Below, one piece after another: positions 31,798 through 32,638 of a stretch of 32,638 nt of DNA (the first letter of the stretch is position 1; each line of letters starts with the position of its first letter). The notes below the pieces were generated by a model. It was given only the letters and a program-made list of their open reading frames with translations. It ran no database searches and was not told where the DNA came from. Location of the stretch: contig JALNQF010000414.1 of NCBI GenBank assembly GCA_028456385.1, forward strand, positions 1 through 32,638. The letters are read 5' to 3'. A program made the position numbers and the translations under genes. The stretch is from Ophiosphaerella korrae. Taxonomy: Eukaryota; Ascomycota; Dothideomycetes; Pleosporales; Phaeosphaeriaceae.

Positions 31798-32379
31798 AGA
31801 GTAAATTCCTAGAGCTTAAAAAGGGCTCTAATTAACTAATAATACTTATTATGTTGTAGTAGTAGTATTTAGAGTTAAATAGGTTAACTATTTTTAGTGT
31901 TAAAATTATTATTTATCGAGTATAAAGCTAAAGTTTTTAGTAATTTTAGTATAAAATTAAGACTTATAAAAGTTCTATATATAAAACGTATTAACTATAA
32001 ACTTTTTTCTACTACTTTAACTCTACGCTAATAAAATTAAACCTAAAAGTGTTTATATATAGTATAGGGGAAGGTAAAGTTAATACTACTAAGTAACTTA
32101 ATAGCGCTAGATCTCTATATAAGTACTTACTATAGATATAGGCTTTATAATAAGTAGGTTTATTAATATAAGGGACCTAGTAAGCCTAATATTTATAAGT
32201 ATTAAAGGGTAAGTAGTATAGAGTAGCTTTAGCTAGGAATTTAGTAGCTAGTTATAAATTCTATAATAGTAAACTAGACTTATATATAACTAGTTATAAG
32301 GGTAAGCCCTAACCTAAAAAGAGTCTTATACTTACTAGCTAAAGTAAACTACTCTTACTATTTTTATACTATAATTTAG

Positions 32380-32638
32380 CTTTAGCTAGTAGTAAAGTTT
32401 TTTAATTGCGCTTTAGAGGGCTTTTTTACGCTTACTAATAGCTTAAGTACTTTACTAAGTTATATCTTTATTAGAGCTCTATTTTAGGTATATAGTTAGT
32501 ATTTTAAGCTTTTCTAAGTAGTTCTAGTAAAAGTTAAAGGTAGTAATTACGCTTTATAAGAGGCTTTTTTACGCCTATTAATAGTTTTAGGCTTATCTAA
32601 GTAGTTCTAGTAAGAGCTAAAGGTAGTAATTACGCCTT
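32380..32638 (-). repeat. G1 pol-end tandem repeats, second copy
   Basis: Reverse complement of the array at 16565-16950, with the same AAGGCGTAATTACTACC and CTTTTACTAGAACTACTTAG blocks. It is cut by the window end. Confidence 0.75.

Larger units (their letters stand above)
31510..32638 (-). mobile_element. 3' end of a second G1 copy, reverse orientation, running off the window
   Basis: The reverse complement matches 16700-17984 of G1: tandem repeats (32380-32638), 3' non-coding region, polypurine tract and LTR. RIP is heavy. The rest of the element lies beyond the window end, and its LTR abuts the Copia relic at 31509. Confidence 0.87.

Noticed and set aside
1..32638. Centromere or subtelomere assignment
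   Set aside because: RIPed transposon clusters are typical of both, but nothing in the sequence (no telomere repeat, no centromere-specific signal) decides between these and an ordinary AT-rich block.

Overview
The window comes from a filamentous ascomycete (Pezizomycotina-type) nuclear chromosome. It is almost entirely a graveyard of transposons destroyed by repeat-induced point mutation (RIP). The main evidence is dinucleotide use: CpA and TpG are nearly absent (I find neither in bases 1-1255), TpA is everywhere, and CpG survives. Ancestral polyprotein frames can still be followed through RT, RNase H, integrase and chromodomain. They are riddled with TAA/TAG codons where Gln (CAA/CAG) or Trp (TGG) would stand, which is what C-to-T change at CpA on both strands produces.

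Layout. 1-71 is a TAC microsatellite. 72-2623 is heavily mutated and contains a Ty3/gypsy-like gag-protease relic (called G3 here). 2624-4719 is a Tc1/mariner-like DNA transposon with ~206-bp inverted repeats and TA target duplications. 4720-9239 is a minus-strand gypsy chromovirus (G2 copy 1). 9240-17984 is a second gypsy chromovirus (G1) with both LTRs. 17985-22192 is a 5'-truncated plus-strand G2 copy (copy 2), interrupted by a solo G2 LTR with a 5-bp target duplication. 22193-24906 is a minus-strand G2 5' LTR plus gag (copy 3). 24907-25660 is mutated sequence I cannot assign.

From about 25.66 to 27.65 kb the composition changes abruptly to ordinary, balanced DNA with normal CpA/TpG. This 2-kb island holds the only intact gene I can support, a small EthD-domain protein (26429-26839, +). 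It also holds a clean, unmutated Copia-type LTR (27343-27620). Thirty bases further on, the mutated tail of a related LTR begins (27651-27730), followed by a primer-binding site that matches the initiator-tRNA-Met anticodon arm once RIP changes are allowed. The rest is a minus-strand Copia gag-protease-integrase relic (about 28.4-31.5 kb) and the 3' end of another G1 copy in reverse orientation (31510-32638).

The elements do not form a pathway. They record successive insertions, RIP and rearrangement. The points of biological interest are the unmutated gene island inside RIP heterochromatin, the paired intact and RIPed LTRs, the LTR-borne minisatellites whose copy number differs between copies, and several junctions that simple nested insertion does not explain. 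Boundaries of degenerate elements are estimates made by eye.
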